42,433 nt of DNA, from positions 1 to 42,433 of the IMG/VR virus record IMGVR_UViG_3300005253_000368; one strand, written 5' to 3'. This document shows positions 16,122-24,395 of this stretch, piece after piece. The stretch comes from a virus. The notes under the pieces were generated by a model that saw only the letters and a program-made list of their open reading frames with translations, searched no databases and was not told where the DNA came from. A program made the translations under genes and the position numbers. The stretch's first letter is position 1; each line of letters opens with the position of its first letter.

Positions 16122-16576
16122 GTAATTCCAATTGGCCCCGTTGGCTCTACGCTTCAACATCGAAATACTTCCAAGCTATCGCTGACGCATATCCCATTCA
16201 TATGTACCTTGAGGGTGTCGAACGAGACACAAAAGAAGAATCAAAGTGGATTGAATTTAGGATGGATGGTCCACAGACTAGAGAGATCAGTAAAGGTTAC
16301 TTCCGTCTTGACGTAGAAATCAATATCCTTTGGTCTGTACATCTAGATTCCACAGATTTCCATGAGCAGCAAAGAATCCTGGGAATGTTAATTGAAGCGA
16401 TGACGGATATTTGTATTCATAAATATGGCGATGATGATAGTTTGCTCGGTACTTTGATACTGCAACAGGATCCGAATAACCCAATTCGTGGTAATAATTT
16501 CGGTCAAGTAAGACCAGACACTCAGTTAGTCCAAGGTTCAGTAGAAGGCACGTACCGAATGTACCTATCGGAGTAA
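16118..16576 (+). CDS. Tail terminator or tail completion protein (putative)
   Basis: 152 residues starting in the ATGA overlap. It has an alpha/beta pattern with Y-L-E-G, W-I-E-F-R-M-D-G-P and a long central strand-helix unit (V-E-I-N-I-L-W-S-V ... I-L-G-M-L-I-E-A-M). Size, position after the joining protein and before the tail tube gene are those of tail terminators (gpU-like), which cap the tail tube. No diagnostic motif is seen. Confidence 0.5.
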   Translation: MSNSNWPRWLYASTSKYFQAIADAYPIHMYLEGVERDTKEESKWIEFRMDGPQTREISKGYFRLDVEINILWSVHLDSTDFHEQQRILGMLIEAMTDICIHKYGDDDSLLGTLILQQDPNNPIRGNNFGQVRPDTQLVQGSVEGTYRMYLSE

Positions 16577-16579
16577 ATT

Positions 16580-16999
16580 ATGTGGCCGACAAAGAAAGAA
16601 ATTATTCGACGAGAAAAACTTGAATCTGAAAATACAAAGTATTGTTCTGACTGTAAGCAAATTAAGCCTCTTTATGAGTTTGCAGTTAAAGCTAGAGCTC
16701 GAAAAATGGCTGAATCATTTTGCTTACAATGTCAAAGAACACGAGAATATAAGCGTAAATACGGTATTACAATCAGTGAATATGAAGAGTTACTGAAACA
16801 ACAAAATAACAAATGTGCAATTTGCGGTACGACTGATCCTTGTAAATCACGTGTTAATTTTTGTATTGATCACGATCATAAGAAAGATTCTGTGCGGGGT
16901 CTTCTTTGTGATGATTGTAATCGGGGCTTAGGAGCTTTCGATGATGACCCAGAGCGACTAGTCGCGGCTGCGGGATACCTGTTAAGGGCTAAAAAGTAA
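16580..16999 (+). CDS. Endonuclease VII-type HNH nuclease
   Basis: 139 residues. A first zinc pair C22-x2-C25 and later C-x2-C (about 48-51), then C-A-I-C-G (about 85-89), the catalytic segment C-I-D-H-D-H-K and the closing G-L-L-C-D-D-C-N-R-G-L-G with F-D-D-D-P after it. This is the recombination endonuclease VII (T4 gp49-like) pattern, with the DHDH and N residues needed for metal-dependent cleavage intact. It interrupts the neck-to-tail-tube gene order, as freestanding homing-type HNH genes often do. It may resolve branched DNA during packaging or be a mobile intruder. Confidence 0.85.
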   Translation: MWPTKKEIIRREKLESENTKYCSDCKQIKPLYEFAVKARARKMAESFCLQCQRTREYKRKYGITISEYEELLKQQNNKCAICGTTDPCKSRVNFCIDHDHKKDSVRGLLCDDCNRGLGAFDDDPERLVAAAGYLLRAKK

Positions 17000-17021
17000 C
17001 AACTTCCTTAAGGAGAAAACC

Positions 17022-18092
17022 ATGCGCTTCCTGAAAGCGAAAACTCAATTTGCGTGCTTCGCACCAATCGACCTCAAACAGGCTGATTTTTATGTGCGTG
17101 ATGGTTGGGGCGGTCAATCAGGTGTTAGTTCTGTAACTAACACTTCTGAAGAGCCTCTGGCCGAAACTGTGATTGCTCTTACTACTTGTAATCTTGTCGT
17201 TCCCGTTGGAATGTCTGTACATTTCGGTAATGATAGTACCGATGGAGAGTACATCGTTGCCTCCAGAACTACCAGCGGTGGGACTGATGCAATCTGGACA
17301 ATCTTCCTAGATACGGCAACCGGCGGTGATTATACAATCACTATGGGCGGCCAAACCACGAATTCTATTGCGTTTGACGCAGTTCCTGCGACAATTGAGC
17401 TTGAATTGCAAGCGTTAGATGCAATCGGTTTCGATGACGTTGTTGTTACGAAACCAGCAGCCGATATTATTCTCACCTTTGCTGATGATCTTGGTGAACA
17501 GCCTGTTACTGGTCTTACCTGGACGTCCAGCTTAACTGGTGCAGGTGCAGAAACTTTTACTAATACGACGCCTGGTGTTTCTGCTACTAATACGGCAACG
17601 ATTACTCTGACTGCGGGTTTGGCTGAGCTTATTGCAGCCGGCGGGACAGTCACCTTTACTGGTAGCCTCATAGCTGTAAGAATTGGTGAAGGTAATATGA
17701 CGTATGATGAAACGAAGAATCGTGACTATATTCTCGATCGTGGGATTATTGACACCGTTCGCCCAGGCGATGATGTGCCTATGGATGTTTCTTTTGATTT
17801 TGTTTGGGAGTACATCACTGCGGTTACTGACAGTGCGGTCCCGACGATTGAAGACGCTTTGAAGCAACGCGGTGAAGCTTCCGCGTGGGTTACTACCTCT
17901 AGTGATGAATGTGAAGAATACTGTGTTGATCTTGAAATCCATTATGACCCTCAATGTGGTGGTACAAATAGCGAAAAAATTGTGTTTCCATTCTTCCGTT
18001 ATGAGAAGTTGACTCATAACATCAAAGATTCGCAGATTTCGTGTACTGGTAAATGTAATGCCACTGAGGCGACTGCTACTCGCGGTTCCTAA
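17022..18092 (+). CDS. Major tail (tube) protein with Ig-like insertion
   Basis: 356 residues behind AAGGAG. Start M-R-F-L-K resembles scaffold and coat starts. Residues about 25-215 are Thr/Gly/Ala-rich beta domains (T-G-G-D-Y-T-I-T-M, T-A-T-I-T-L-T-A-G). The last 135 residues carry the tube-like part: N-R-D-Y-I-L-D-R-G, D-V-P-M-D-V-S-F-D-F-V-W-E-Y and V-F-P-F-F-R-Y-E-K-L, plus several cysteines in C-E-E-Y-C and C-T-G-K-C. Its place just before the frameshifted chaperone genes and the tape measure is the conserved siphovirus order. Confidence 0.75.
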   Translation: MRFLKAKTQFACFAPIDLKQADFYVRDGWGGQSGVSSVTNTSEEPLAETVIALTTCNLVVPVGMSVHFGNDSTDGEYIVASRTTSGGTDAIWTIFLDTATGGDYTITMGGQTTNSIAFDAVPATIELELQALDAIGFDDVVVTKPAADIILTFADDLGEQPVTGLTWTSSLTGAGAETFTNTTPGVSATNTATITLTAGLAELIAAGGTVTFTGSLIAVRIGEGNMTYDETKNRDYILDRGIIDTVRPGDDVPMDVSFDFVWEYITAVTDSAVPTIEDALKQRGEASAWVTTSSDECEEYCVDLEIHYDPQCGGTNSEKIVFPFFRYEKLTHNIKDSQISCTGKCNATEATATRGS

Positions 18093-18109
18093 GCAAAGGA
18101 GTATCTAAC

Positions 18110-18583
18110 TTGAAAATTAAAGGCAAGAGAATCGAAAGCGTTAACGTTGAGATCATTCCCATTCCTCGGGGTAATGGTCCTGATATTATTTTTGAAGCGC
18201 GCGCAATCCAAGACATGGAACCATTTGAAAGAATGTGTCCATTGCCTAATCCCCCGAAACGGAAGATTGACGGGGTGGATGTGCCGCAATTAAAAGATTC
18301 AAACTATTTGAAAGCTTTGGAAAAGCGAGCGACGCAACGTATGGCGTGGATGACCATTACAGCATTGGAAGCCACGGAAGGCTTAGAGTGGGAGACTGTA
18401 AAAGTCGATGATCCTTCGACTTGGTTGCAGTTAGAGCCTGAACTAATAAAAGCAGGTTTTAGTGCCGTTGAAAGGCAGCGCATTGTTGCAGGTGTTGTGA
18501 ATGCTAATGCTTTGAGTGAAGCAAAAATTGAAGCGGCACGTGAACGTTTTTTACTTTCGCGGCAGGCAGCAGCCGAAGAATAA
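18110..18583 (+). CDS. Tail assembly chaperone (unshifted form)
   Basis: 157 residues from a TTG start at 18110 placed after AAAGGAG. Beta-strand N-terminal half (M-K-I-K-G-K-R-I-E), then helices with L-E-K-R-A-T-Q-R-M-A-W-M and E-L-I-K-A-G-F-S-A-V-E-R-Q-R-I-V. It precedes the tape measure by one small gene, as lambda gpG does. Near its end a canonical slippery heptamer lies in the correct frame, and an open -1 frame continues to the next start codon, so this is the short member of a G/GT pair. Confidence 0.8.
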   Translation: MKIKGKRIESVNVEIIPIPRGNGPDIIFEARAIQDMEPFERMCPLPNPPKRKIDGVDVPQLKDSNYLKALEKRATQRMAWMTITALEATEGLEWETVKVDDPSTWLQLEPELIKAGFSAVERQRIVAGVVNANALSEAKIEAARERFLLSRQAAAEE

Positions 18584-18759
18584 TTCTTCCGAAAGGTAGA
18601 ACAGAACTTTACGCCATTTGGCGGGCCTGTGAAAGATTTAATGTCAGGCCACCAGGTGTTGCTGCTTGCTGGGATGATTGTAAGCATGATGCTAAAAATA
18701 ATATGATCGGATATGATCAAATTTGTAATCTTGAAGACGGAGAAACTGGATTACGATGA
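18110..18759 (+). CDS. Tail assembly chaperone, -1 frameshift fusion (gpGT-like)
   Basis: 148 residues in the zero frame up to TTA at 18551-18553, then a -1 shift re-reading A18553, giving 68 more residues to TGA at 18757-18759. The extension has no internal stop and includes E-L-Y-A-I-W-R-A-C-E-R-F-N, R-P-P-G-V and C-W-D-D-C, i.e. it looks like a real protein, and its stop overlaps the next ATG by three bases. In lambda and many siphoviruses the fusion recruits the tape measure during tail assembly at a fixed ratio to the short form. Confidence 0.8.
18547..18553 (+). other. Programmed -1 frameshift slippery site TTTTTTA
   Basis: T TTT TTA in the zero frame of the chaperone gene (CGT-TTT-TTA), the X-XXY-YYZ arrangement. 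A GAAGAA-TAA-TTCTTC stem at 18575-18589 spans the zero-frame stop 21 bases downstream and might stimulate shifting, though it is somewhat distant. Confidence 0.85.
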
Positions 18760-19220
18760 AATTTACTGGCCATTTCACGGGACCTGTATTCGACCTCGAA
18801 GCTTGGAAAGCTGAGTTACGCACACACCTCGAAGCAAAACTCTATGAGTATGTTCGAGAGTGGTTACGAGCAGTAACAGGTCGAGTCCCCGTTTGGTCAG
18901 GTATGTCGCAAGCTTCATTGCTTGCAATATCAGAGATGGTTGGCGGTAGACTTGTTATTAGTCCAAAAGTCAAGAGCCGCGTACCAAAAGGACGCGCTCT
19001 CGGGACAGCTACTCCTAGTATAACAGACAGTGATTTTACAATCACTGTAGTTACGAAAGTGCCACATTACACTTCGCAAGAATACAGAAAATCGCCGGTT
19101 GGCGGTAGCCCTTCAGCTCCTTGGTTTTCCTTGTTTGCTGGTGCGGAAGCTTTTAGAGCGATTGCACAAGACTTGCACTTACCTCCTGTACATTTCAAAC
19201 CCTTTGTCAAGACAATCTAA
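18756..19220 (+). CDS. Minor tail protein (putative)
   Basis: 154 residues, start overlapping the frameshift product's TGA and end overlapping the tape measure ATG. An N-terminal amphipathic helix (L-E-A-W-K-A-E-L-R-T-H-L-E-A-K) leads to a beta region with R-V-P-V-W-S-G-M-S and P-H-Y-T-S-Q-E-Y. The 'P-x-x-S-G' and 'H-Y' pattern resembles HK97 gp10-like or similar tail completion proteins. Tight coupling on both sides supports a tail assembly role. Confidence 0.45.
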   Translation: MKFTGHFTGPVFDLEAWKAELRTHLEAKLYEYVREWLRAVTGRVPVWSGMSQASLLAISEMVGGRLVISPKVKSRVPKGRALGTATPSITDSDFTITVVTKVPHYTSQEYRKSPVGGSPSAPWFSLFAGAEAFRAIAQDLHLPPVHFKPFVKTI

Positions 19221-22200
19221 TGGCAGATGAACTCCGAACAGTATTAGGTTTTGACGCAAGTCAAGCAATCAGCACGCTAATTAAATTGGACGCCCAATTA
19301 ACTAGCTATACTACAACTATGAATACTGCCGCAGGCAGTACCACCGGCTTTAATGCAGCTGCCAAAGACATCGACGCAACGCTAGGCCAGTTGGCAAATG
19401 CTGAACGTGGAGTCGTAGCAACACAAAATAATCTTATTACATCTACTAAGAAAGTTAGCAAAAGTACTAAAGATACTGGCAGTGCTGTAGCTGACACTGC
19501 AAAGAAAACAAAAAAAGCCGCTAAGCAAATGATGCTTAGTTGGCAAAGTATGGCTCGTATCTTTGCCATTCAGACTATCCATCAAGCGATTTCTAAAGTC
19601 ACTAGTGCTCTTGCTGATAGTGTGCGAGAGGCTATGTCATTAGAGATTGCGTTAGCTGAAATTCAAACTATTGCCAAACCTCTTCGTGGAGATTTTGAAG
19701 GTGTAGCTGCATCTGTCCGTGAACTTTCCGACGAATTTGGTATTAGTAGAGATATTGTTGCCGAAGGTGTGTATCAAACATTATCTAATCAAATAAGACA
19801 AGGTGCAGATGCTTTTGACTTTTTCAAAGACGCAGCTGATTTATCAATTGGTGCTGTAATGAGCGCTGATGCTGCGGTCAACTTGTTGTCTTCTACCATA
19901 AATTCTTTCGGTTTTGCTGCGGATCAAGCTGCGACTATCAGTGGTAAGCTCTTCAAAACTATTGAGTTAGGCCGTTTGCGTGGTGAAGAATTTGCCAATA
20001 CTATTGGCCGTGTGTATGTTCTTGCTGCACAATTAGGCGTTGGTCTTGATGAAGCAAATGCTTCGCTTGCTACTTTCACAATTTCTGGTTTGAAATATAA
20101 TGAAGCAGCGACGTTGACTACGAATATTATGCTCAAATTGATTAGACCGACAGATACTCTTAAAGAGTTAATGGAGGATATGGGTGTAGCAACAGCCGAA
20201 GCCGGTATTCAAGCTTTCGGCTTCCAAGGATTTCTACAACTATTAAGAGACGAAGCTGGTGGTACTGCAGAAGCTTTAGGTCTTGTTTTTGGTCGCGTAC
20301 GCGCGATCCGCGGTGTTATGGGTTTGACTAATGAAGCAACTGAAAAATATCAAAAGACTTTAATGGCTTTGAGAGAAGCTGGTTTTGAAGATATCCTTGG
20401 CGCGAAAGAATTGATTTTTGAAACAAATGCCAAGCAAGTAGAGATCGAATTAAATGCACTTAAAAATACAATTGTCTTTGATTTCGGTCGCGATGCATTA
20501 GCAGCAATCAATGAAGTTTTCAAAGCTTTTGGTGGTGCTGTTAATATCGTGAAGGGTCTTACCGTAGCCGTTGGAATCCTTGCTGCAGGTGCAGCCGTTT
20601 TAGCAGCTATTTTCTTTCCTTGGGTCGCAATGTTTGCAGCGATAGCCGCAACTGTTGGTTTGGTTACAGCTGCTTATAATAAATTATATACAACGGCAAG
20701 TACTAAGTTAAAGCGGCTTGTTAAAGAACAAGAAAAGGCTCGCGATCTAGCTAAGAAAGCTGCAAGTGATTTAGTAGAATTAGAAATTTTAGGGATGGAT
20801 AAAATATATGCTAGATTCCAAAGATGGCTCATTCAGCGTAAAAAAGGATCAAAAGACATTGTAGAAGATGCAATAGCAAAAGAAAAGTTTTTGTCTGGGA
20901 TTTTGTTTCAACAATTAGACGACAGAGCAAGTGCGTGGGATACTTTTGTCGGCGCAATTGAAGATAAAATCGCAGATTCTGCGGACACTATCGAAGACAG
21001 TCAAAAGAAGATTTTCGACATCCAACGTGAAATTGCTGGCTTTGATTTTGAAATGTCAATTAAAGGAAAAGATGCACGAAAGCAAAGTTTTGCGCAACTT
21101 GACAGATCTTCAAAGCTTCTTAGGGATGCGGGTGATGCTTTTCGTGAAGGTAGAACAGGCATGGCTGCTGATCTTCTTGGTGCTGCTAAGTCAATGGCTA
21201 AAATGGCTATGTCATCTGCTGACGCAGCTGAGAATGCTAGTCTTGAACACAAAGCACAGGACCAGATGCGTGGTGTACTCAAGGCACAGTTAAATCAGCG
21301 AGAACAAATTCGGAAACAGGCACAGACACAAGCAAGAGAAGCAACAGGATTCTATAGTATAGAAAAATCTAGAGCTGATCGCATAAAAATGTGGCTTGAT
21401 AAATTAGGGGAAATTCAAATTGCAGGTCCTGATGGCCTGCAGATTGGTACTCCAGAAGAAGCAAAAGCTTTAGCCGCACCTATTCTTAAAGCTTTACAAC
21501 TTGAATTTGAACAAGCTAAATTAGGAAAAAGTCTTGTTGATCGTATCGGAATACAAAAAGAATTCCAAGCTGCAATAGGATCTTTTGAGAACTTATTTAC
21601 TAGAGAACCAGTGAGTCTCAAATTCACGGTTGACCAGTATATTGATGTAGTCTTTGCGGGTATGACGGCTCATTCTCTTAAAAATCCAATTCCATTAAAA
21701 TTCATAGAACTTGGCAAAGAGTTAGGTGTTGATCTTGAGACTGAAAAAGGCCGGGCAGAAGCACCACAATTTCTTGCTGATCAAAGTAAAGATGTTAAAC
21801 GCCTCAAACATGAGCTTATAGACTTAAAAGGTGCGACACAAGCGTACGCGGACACTCTTGGGAATATGGAACAAGCGTCTTTCAATGCTGCTGAACAAGC
21901 TTTAGCAGAAAGAACTGCATTAGAAGGATTACTTAAATTTAGAGAAACTTCGCCTGTTGGTAGGGCTCAAATACGTGGAGAGCGTCTTGAATCCATAAAG
22001 GAACAATTGGAAGCTATTAAAACAACAGTACCTAATGCTCTTGAGGCGCTTGAAAATCTGAAAAGGGGTGCGGAAGTTATAGATGTAGATGAAATTAAAA
22101 ATGTAAATACGCAATTGGAAATTCATATTAACAAACTAAGAGCAGTTGGCCAAATAGACTTGGCTACATCTCTTGAGACTTACGTAAAAGAAGCGAAAAA

Positions 22201-22750
22201 ATTATCTGAACTTGCACCACTAAGGTTACAAGCAGATGCTATTGAGAAAGATATAAAAGCACACGAAGCAAATCTAAAAGCGCTCAATGAAGTAATGGGA
22301 CAAGGACTCAGTGATTCAGCTGCGGTAGGAGCCCAGGGTGTAAATAACGCGTCTACAGCTATGATTGAATCTGCTAACAATACAAGAGACGCTTGGCGAG
22401 AAGCAGGTCTTGCTATGGCTGCAGCTAGTGGCGGAACACCTATGCTCGCACACTTCGGTAAGATGATTTATCGCGCTAGCGGCGGTGATGCCAGAGGTAC
22501 GGATACAATTCCTGCTATGCTCAGTCCAGGTGAATTTGTTATGAATGCTCAATCGACTAAAAGATTTTACTCTCAATTAGTTGCAATGAATTCTGGTAAG
22601 AGCCCCGTCTATCGTGAAAGTGGCGGGACTGTTACAAATGTCGGTGATGTTAATATCACTGTTAGCGGTGCTACTGCCCCAAAGCAAACTGCACGCGAAA
22701 CCATGAAAGCATTTCGTCGTGAAATGCGTCGACACACGTCAACCTTCTAA
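19220..22750 (+). CDS. Tape measure protein
   Basis: 1176 residues. Sets tail length; at the usual ~1.5 angstrom per residue the tail would be about 175 nm. N-terminal helical region, then a PhageMin_Tail-like segment at about 130-400 (S-L-E-I-A-L-A-E-I-Q-T, Y-Q-T-L-S-N, A-A-Q-L-G-V). Strong hydrophobic stretches lie at about 440-490, then long coiled coils. The C-terminus carries the familiar Y-R-A-S-G-G-D-A-R-G-T-D-T-I and M-L-S-P-G-E-F-V-M-N motifs. Directly downstream of the chaperone pair. No lytic or peptidase domain is evident. Confidence 0.92.
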   Translation: MADELRTVLGFDASQAISTLIKLDAQLTSYTTTMNTAAGSTTGFNAAAKDIDATLGQLANAERGVVATQNNLITSTKKVSKSTKDTGSAVADTAKKTKKAAKQMMLSWQSMARIFAIQTIHQAISKVTSALADSVREAMSLEIALAEIQTIAKPLRGDFEGVAASVRELSDEFGISRDIVAEGVYQTLSNQIRQGADAFDFFKDAADLSIGAVMSADAAVNLLSSTINSFGFAADQAATISGKLFKTIELGRLRGEEFANTIGRVYVLAAQLGVGLDEANASLATFTISGLKYNEAATLTTNIMLKLIRPTDTLKELMEDMGVATAEAGIQAFGFQGFLQLLRDEAGGTAEALGLVFGRVRAIRGVMGLTNEATEKYQKTLMALREAGFEDILGAKELIFETNAKQVEIELNALKNTIVFDFGRDALAAINEVFKAFGGAVNIVKGLTVAVGILAAGAAVLAAIFFPWVAMFAAIAATVGLVTAAYNKLYTTASTKLKRLVKEQEKARDLAKKAASDLVELEILGMDKIYARFQRWLIQRKKGSKDIVEDAIAKEKFLSGILFQQLDDRASAWDTFVGAIEDKIADSADTIEDSQKKIFDIQREIAGFDFEMSIKGKDARKQSFAQLDRSSKLLRDAGDAFREGRTGMAADLLGAAKSMAKMAMSSADAAENASLEHKAQDQMRGVLKAQLNQREQIRKQAQTQAREATGFYSIEKSRADRIKMWLDKLGEIQIAGPDGLQIGTPEEAKALAAPILKALQLEFEQAKLGKSLVDRIGIQKEFQAAIGSFENLFTREPVSLKFTVDQYIDVVFAGMTAHSLKNPIPLKFIELGKELGVDLETEKGRAEAPQFLADQSKDVKRLKHELIDLKGATQAYADTLGNMEQASFNAAEQALAERTALEGLLKFRETSPVGRAQIRGERLESIKEQLEAIKTTVPNALEALENLKRGAEVIDVDEIKNVNTQLEIHINKLRAVGQIDLATSLETYVKEAKKLSELAPLRLQADAIEKDIKAHEANLKALNEVMGQGLSDSAAVGAQGVNNASTAMIESANNTRDAWREAGLAMAAASGGTPMLAHFGKMIYRASGGDARGTDTIPAMLSPGEFVMNAQSTKRFYSQLVAMNSGKSPVYRESGGTVTNVGDVNITVSGATAPKQTARETMKAFRREMRRHTSTF

Positions 22751-22761
22751 GGAGATTTTTG

Positions 22762-23343
22762 ATGAATATGGTGAGCTTGAGTCAACAAGTGTCTGCTAGA
22801 GTAATTAAAGCCAATAATCCTGTTGGATCTTGCATTAAGCCTAAAGGCGTTTTTCACATTGAACATTGGCGTGCCGGTAAATTATTGCGGCATTTTGATT
22901 GTCCAAATGGTGTTACAAATGAAGGCAAAGATGCTTTACTTGATATTATGTTCCACGCTGACACGCAAATTACTACGTGGTACATTGCACCACTTAAAAC
23001 GCAGACGGGATCTGGTGTCCAAGATGACGACACTTATGTCGCAATTGGTCAAGCCGGTAATGAGTGGACTGAGTCTCAAGATTATACTGAAGGTGTTCGA
23101 CAAGAATTTGTTGAAGGGCCTGCATCTAGTCAACAGATCAATAATAGCGGTAACAAAGCTGTCTTTACAATGAACGCAACTGTGACAATTGAAGGGGTTC
23201 TTGTAGTTGGTGGCGGAACTGCCCCTACCACGAAAGGCGATAATGCTGGTGGTGGTACGCTTTGGGCCACGGCATTATTTGCTGCTAATGTTGATGTTGA
23301 GAATCTCGATGAACTGAAGGTAACTTACACGGTCAGTGCGTAA
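22762..23343 (+). CDS. Tail protein following the tape measure
   Basis: 193 residues from ATG 22762, behind AAGGAG. Motifs G-V-F-H-I-E-H-W-R, C-P-N-G-V-T-N-E-G, L-L-D-I-M-F-H and W-Y-I-A-P-L recur in proteins encoded after tape measures in many phages and annotated only as tail or hypothetical proteins. The C-terminal half is beta-rich with G-V-L-V-V-G-G-G. Its role is probably in the distal tail. A strong hairpin follows the gene. Confidence 0.6.
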   Translation: MNMVSLSQQVSARVIKANNPVGSCIKPKGVFHIEHWRAGKLLRHFDCPNGVTNEGKDALLDIMFHADTQITTWYIAPLKTQTGSGVQDDDTYVAIGQAGNEWTESQDYTEGVRQEFVEGPASSQQINNSGNKAVFTMNATVTIEGVLVVGGGTAPTTKGDNAGGGTLWATALFAANVDVENLDELKVTYTVSA

Positions 23344-23353
23344 CCCTCAAGGT

Positions 23354-23385
23354 ACACCAGCTGGCTAATTTTAGCCAGCTGGTGT
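23354..23385 (+). terminator. Strong 13-bp hairpin, terminator-like
   Basis: ACACCAGCTGGCT (23354-23366) and AGCCAGCTGGTGT (23373-23385) form a perfect stem around AATTTT. Only a weak T-containing tail (TTAATT) follows, so termination may be partial. It ends eight bases before the next ATG, which has no visible Shine-Dalgarno, so the hairpin may also limit translation of that gene. Confidence 0.6.
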
Positions 23386-23393
23386 TAATTAAC

Positions 23394-24395
23394 ATGGCAT
23401 TACTACACCTTGAAGGCTTTGAAATCGCGGACGGTATTACTACCTATTTAGCACGAAAACTAGTTGCTGGATCAAATGCTAATGAGTGGGTGACTGGGCG
23501 TTTTGGTGGCAAAGCTATGCGTGTTGAGTATCCTAGAAGTATTGGTTGGGCCGTTAATAATGAGCAAACGTTAATTATTGGTTTTGCTATAAATTTTGAG
23601 ACACCAGAGGACCAATGGCCTTTTTTGATTCTTGCGGATGGCGGAACTGAACAAGTTTCTTTGCGTTTTGGTCTAAATGGTGCTTTGCAAGTTGTTCGTG
23701 ACGGTACAGTACTTGCGGCCGCAACCAATGTTATTACTAGAAGTGCTTGGCACTATGTCGAACTTAAAATAAAAATAGATAATATAACAGGTACAGTTGA
23801 AATTCATGTTGATGGTGTTGAAGTCGCTAATGAAACGGGTCTTGATACTCAGATGTCTGCAAATGCGTCAGTCAATGTAGTTATTTTTCGGCCAGCACGT
23901 TTTGAATTTGACTCACTCTACGACGATATTTATATTGCTAATAACAGTGGTAGTTATAATAATGACTTTTTGGGTGATATTCGTATTGTCGCTACACAAC
24001 CGGATGCTGACGGCAGTAGCACTGATTTTACACTCTTTCCGGGCGCTGGTGAGGATCATTATGAAAATGTAGACGATGGGTCATCCGTTGACGATGATAC
24101 AACATACGTAGAGTCAGCTGTAGCCACAAATGAAGATCTATTTACTTACGTAGACTTAGCGGACGTCGGTAACATTCTTGGTGTTCAGATATTTACTGAC
24201 GCTAGAGAATCAGCTGGCTCAGAGTCTTTAGGCACGTCTGTCTATACATACGCTACAGACCACGATGACACGCCACAAGCTGTAACAGCTGCGTATTTAA
24301 TTTATTCAAGAGTCATGGATGTTGAACCTGAAAATGGTATTCCTTGGACACCAACAGTCTTCAACGCATCCACATTTGGGATAAAGGTAGGTTAG
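23394..24395 (+). CDS. LamG-like tail protein, paralogue 1
   Basis: 333 residues from ATG 23394; upstream GTG at 23382 is inside the hairpin stem and is less likely. Starts L-L-H-L-E-G-F-E, then a concanavalin/LamG-like jelly roll at about 20-190: W-H-Y-V-E-L-K-I-K-I, G-T-V-E-I-H-V-D-G-V-E, F-D-S-L-Y-D-D-I-Y-I. A second beta region with Y-E-N-V-D-D-G follows. It is homologous over its length to the next gene. Such proteins are candidate receptor- or glycan-binding tail-tip components. No Shine-Dalgarno is visible. Confidence 0.65.
   Translation: MALLHLEGFEIADGITTYLARKLVAGSNANEWVTGRFGGKAMRVEYPRSIGWAVNNEQTLIIGFAINFETPEDQWPFLILADGGTEQVSLRFGLNGALQVVRDGTVLAAATNVITRSAWHYVELKIKIDNITGTVEIHVDGVEVANETGLDTQMSANASVNVVIFRPARFEFDSLYDDIYIANNSGSYNNDFLGDIRIVATQPDADGSSTDFTLFPGAGEDHYENVDDGSSVDDDTTYVESAVATNEDLFTYVDLADVGNILGVQIFTDARESAGSESLGTSVYTYATDHDDTPQAVTAAYLIYSRVMDVEPENGIPWTPTVFNASTFGIKVG

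Noticed and set aside
17532-18017. Minus-strand frame of 161 residues opposite the tail tube gene
   Set aside because: It is antisense to a well-supported structural gene, with no start signal and no recognisable protein features.
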